DNA of 7,456 bases from positions 1 through 7,456 of the forward strand of contig JBGOZF010000133.1 of NCBI GenBank assembly GCA_041480065.1, written 5' to 3'. The position numbers were made by a program, and so were the translations under genes. Shown piece by piece: positions 5,103 to 7,456 of the stretch (position 1 is its first letter; every line of letters starts with the position of its first letter). The notes below the pieces were generated by a model that was not told the DNA's origin, searched no databases, and saw nothing but the letters and a program-made list of their open reading frames with translations. This stretch comes from Fen-999 sp041480065 (GTDB taxonomy: Bacteria; Pseudomonadota; Gammaproteobacteria; Burkholderiales; Rhodocyclaceae).

Positions 5103-7456
5103 ATGAACAACGCCAAACAACCGCCCTTCGCCTCGGCCCGCCGTGTGGTACGTTGGCTGGTCCATGCCGCCATCGCGGCAACGCTGCTGCCTGGCTTGGC
5201 AGCAGCCCAAGTGCCCAACCTGAAGATCACCCAGTACCAGCTCGTTTCGAGCAAGCGCATCAACGCCACGAAATTCCAGTACGAGTACCGCGCAGTCGTG
5301 ACCAACTCGGGCGCGGCGGCGCAGCAAGTTACCGCTTCCGTCATGCCCTCGACTGCCGCGACGCAGATCGTCGAAGGCGGCACTTCCTTCGGCACCGTGC
5401 TGACGGGACAGGCGATCACCAGCATCACCACCATCAAGCTGATCCAGGATCGCCGCTATCCGCTCAGCGTGAATGACCTGCACTGGAATTTCGAGTACGT
5501 CGCCCCGCCTGCAAGGCTGGACGGGGCGCCGACCGATCTGGCGGCGGATGCAGCCCGCGATTTCGATAACGGCGACATCACGCCAGACTTGGAAGTATCT
5601 GATCATCCGAGCTACGGCCCAGTCGCGCGGACCTCGCTTGCGATTGCCTTTGACGACACAGCGACCACGAAACAAGTCAACGACGTACTCGACTTCCTGC
5701 ACGGCGGAATCACCAGCATGTTGTCGAACTTCAATACCTTCGTTGTCCGAATACCCGACCCCGGATCGGTCGCGGCCCTCGACAGCCTCATCGCTAGCGT
5801 CAATACAATGCCTGGCGTCAGCGGAGCGTTCCCGGAACTCATCGCCAATCCCGGGCTCCTGCCGGGAAACCCTGGATTGGGCAGCGACCCGGACGCATTG
5901 TCCCGCCTTGACTTAATCGCCCACCATCTGGCCGCCAAGGCGCATGGTCTTTGGAACGCCAAGAGCCTGGTGGATGGCGTCATCCTGGATGCACCCACGT
6001 TCCTTATGTGGGACTATTTCGGCAATGGCGCTCCGCACGGTCCGCTCTGGAGCTTTGCCACTCCAGTTCCTAGTGATTTCAGGTCATCGGTGCCCATGAT
6101 CCACGGATACGAGGTCGCCAGTGTCTTCGGCGCATCGTTTGGCGGATCTAGCGACGATCCCAATGACCAACTGACCGGCCTTTACCCCGGCTTCCTGGCG
6201 CTACGGGCATACGCACTCCAGAAGCAAGACGTAAACGAGGGATGGCCGCGTCTGTTCTTTCGAGCTTTGCGCCGGATCACCGTCAGCAGTCCCAGAGAAA
6301 GCTTTGTCGTCAACGTTTCGATAGACGGCTGCGAGGCCGCGGAGAACCCGCCCTGCATGACCGATAAATGGAGTGAGCTGATGGAATCTGTCGGGGCGCA
6401 ACTGGTCCGGAAGATCAAAGACCCACTGTTGGGCCTCGACAAGCGGGTGCTCTTTGTCGCGAATGCAGGCAACATCGTCTGGCCCTATTACTCGAGAGGA
6501 GGGCGGGGGCCGCTGCAGAGGGCGATCATCGGCCCGTTCTCTGCGGGCAGTGGAGTCGAGCCGCTGCGAAATGGACTGGCTGTCGGAAATATCGAGCACA
6601 ACCCCGCCACGGCCCCTACGAACGCCGTCGGCTGCCTGTCAGCCAGTTCGGAGGGGGGAAGCAACATTGCCGGCTTTGGAACGCATATTCCAGTCCTGCA
6701 GGATCCGACCGGAATCGTCGGCTTTGGCACGGGGACATCGTACGCGGCGCCCCAAGTGGCCGCCGTGGCCCAGTTCCTCTGGAGCGTCAAGACCTACCCT
6801 GCGCTCAGCGCCTCCGATATCGCCGACCGCATCATCGCCTCCGGTCGAAAGACCAGCGCCAGTTGCTTCCTCGGCGATGACCCGACAGTTCTGGATGCCT
6901 ACGGCGCCGCGCTGACAGCGGATAGCGCAATCCAGATCGGGCAGGCCCCCGTGCGGATGGCGATCCTCGATGTAGCCAACGATCAGGATCAAGACATACC
7001 CGACGGAAAGTTCGACGAGCACGATGTGCGACGCTTCCTGAAAGCGTTTGCCGAATCGGCAAAGGTTGCGGCGGCAAAAGGCGGCTACGTGGCCGACTAC
7101 TCGCGCTTCGACCTGAACGGTGACGGCTACACGGGCGGCGATGCCACGAACACCCATTTCAAGTTGCAGGAACCTTTTCCTGCAACCTACACCAGACCGC
7201 ATTTGCTCGACTACGGCACGGTGACGCAGAACATCGAGGGCGTGCCGGTCAGTTTCGATGAGAAGAACCTGACCGACCTCGAGATCCTTGCCTACTATGC
7301 CTATAGTCCGTTGTTCAGCAGCACGCCGGATGGGGACTTCGAACGCACGCTGCTTTTCCTTCCGTATGTTGACCGCCTGCACTTGAAGGTCGATTCGATT
7401 GAAATCAATTGGAGCCCGGCTCTTCTCGTCTCGCCTCCCGCCGGCTGGGTCTTCTC
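5103..7456 (+). CDS. Secreted subtilisin-like (S8) serine protease with propeptide and EF-hand/dockerin-like module, 3' end beyond window
   Basis: The frame is open for 784 codons and continues past the edge. GGAG six bases before ATG 5103 supports the start. Order: signal peptide (1-35, cleavage after AAA35); beta-rich N-terminal domain (about 36-145; Y60-E-Y62, N68-S-G70); I9-like propeptide (about 178-245, with VVRIPD and a final AFPE); a Gly/Pro linker with two NPGL copies; the S8 catalytic domain (about 265-600). Its triad is inferred as D296 (GVILDAP), H334 (HGYEVASVFGA) and S546 (GTSYAAP), with oxyanion N457 (ANAGN). D/H/N/S order and spacing fit subtilisins, with roughly 30 extra residues between H and N containing C410 and C418; C511 and C588 are the other core cysteines. 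Two Ca-loop motifs follow (D627-D641 and DLNGDGYTGGD at 670-680), then a module around 715-745 (FDE, LTDLEIL, YYAYS). The motif after D is AP rather than the usual TG/SG, and HGTH is HGYE, so it is a divergent member. Substrate is unknown. Confidence 0.9.
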   Translation, partial: MNNAKQPPFASARRVVRWLVHAAIAATLLPGLAAAQVPNLKITQYQLVSSKRINATKFQYEYRAVVTNSGAAAQQVTASVMPSTAATQIVEGGTSFGTVLTGQAITSITTIKLIQDRRYPLSVNDLHWNFEYVAPPARLDGAPTDLAADAARDFDNGDITPDLEVSDHPSYGPVARTSLAIAFDDTATTKQVNDVLDFLHGGITSMLSNFNTFVVRIPDPGSVAALDSLIASVNTMPGVSGAFPELIANPGLLPGNPGLGSDPDALSRLDLIAHHLAAKAHGLWNAKSLVDGVILDAPTFLMWDYFGNGAPHGPLWSFATPVPSDFRSSVPMIHGYEVASVFGASFGGSSDDPNDQLTGLYPGFLALRAYALQKQDVNEGWPRLFFRALRRITVSSPRESFVVNVSIDGCEAAENPPCMTDKWSELMESVGAQLVRKIKDPLLGLDKRVLFVANAGNIVWPYYSRGGRGPLQRAIIGPFSAGSGVEPLRNGLAVGNIEHNPATAPTNAVGCLSASSEGGSNIAGFGTHIPVLQDPTGIVGFGTGTSYAAPQVAAVAQFLWSVKTYPALSASDIADRIIASGRKTSASCFLGDDPTVLDAYGAALTADSAIQIGQAPVRMAILDVANDQDQDIPDGKFDEHDVRRFLKAFAESAKVAAAKGGYVADYSRFDLNGDGYTGGDATNTHFKLQEPFPATYTRPHLLDYGTVTQNIEGVPVSFDEKNLTDLEILAYYAYSPLFSSTPDGDFERTLLFLPYVDRLHLKVDSIEINWSPALLVSPPAGWVF

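Noticed and set aside
4965..5702. Minus-strand open frame of 245 codons opposite the 5' part of the protease gene
   Set aside because: The plus-strand frame has a ribosome binding site, a signal peptide and recognisable domains. The antisense frame has none and overlaps two genes.
6639..7382. Minus-strand open frame of 247 codons opposite the protease catalytic and Ca-loop region
   Set aside because: The plus strand encodes the S8 serine motif and two Ca-binding loops here; the antisense translation shows no family features.

Overview
The window looks like chromosome of a GC-rich betaproteobacterium. A Rhodocyclales-type host (Accumulibacter, Azonexus, Dechloromonas or Azoarcus relatives) is my best guess. 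This rests on the close resemblance of the fused acyl-CoA mutase to betaproteobacterial IcmF, the AraC/OruR-type regulator, and a PEP-CTERM surface protein typical of exopolysaccharide-forming betaproteobacteria. The taxonomic placement is inference; no rRNA or other marker gene is present.

Layout. (1) Positions 1-2495, minus strand: the first 831 residues of icmF, a fused coenzyme B12-dependent isobutyryl-CoA mutase with its own G-protein chaperone domain. It is cut by the left window edge. (2) Positions 2496-2636: a 141-bp divergent intergenic region carrying a perfect 7-bp inverted repeat with 30-bp centre-to-centre spacing, a candidate operator. (3) Positions 2637-3701, plus strand: an AraC-family regulator, divergent from icmF and a reasonable candidate to control it. 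(4) Positions 3702-4487: about 0.8 kb without an intact gene. It contains a decayed piece of an IS5-type transposase (about 3917-4066) and other broken-looking sequence, so it reads as a scar between two unrelated neighbourhoods. (5) Positions 4488-5054, plus strand: a short secreted PEP-CTERM protein with two small dyads just upstream of its ribosome binding site. (6) Position 5103 to the right edge, plus strand: a large secreted subtilisin-like (S8) protease, open for 784 codons and continuing out of the window. It has a signal peptide, a beta-rich N-terminal domain, an I9-like propeptide, a divergent catalytic domain, paired Ca-binding EF-hand/dockerin-like loops and a further conserved-looking module.

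How the genes relate. icmF and the AraC gene form a divergent metabolic pair (branched or short acyl-CoA isomerisation and its probable regulator). The PEP-CTERM gene and the protease gene are 48 bp apart on the same strand, each with a good ribosome binding site, and probably form one transcription unit for exported surface or matrix proteins. Both mature proteins begin with a beta-rich segment sharing the ungapped pattern Y-x-Y-x5-N-x-G. This hints at a related fold and a functional pairing. It is the most interesting candidate for something undescribed here.
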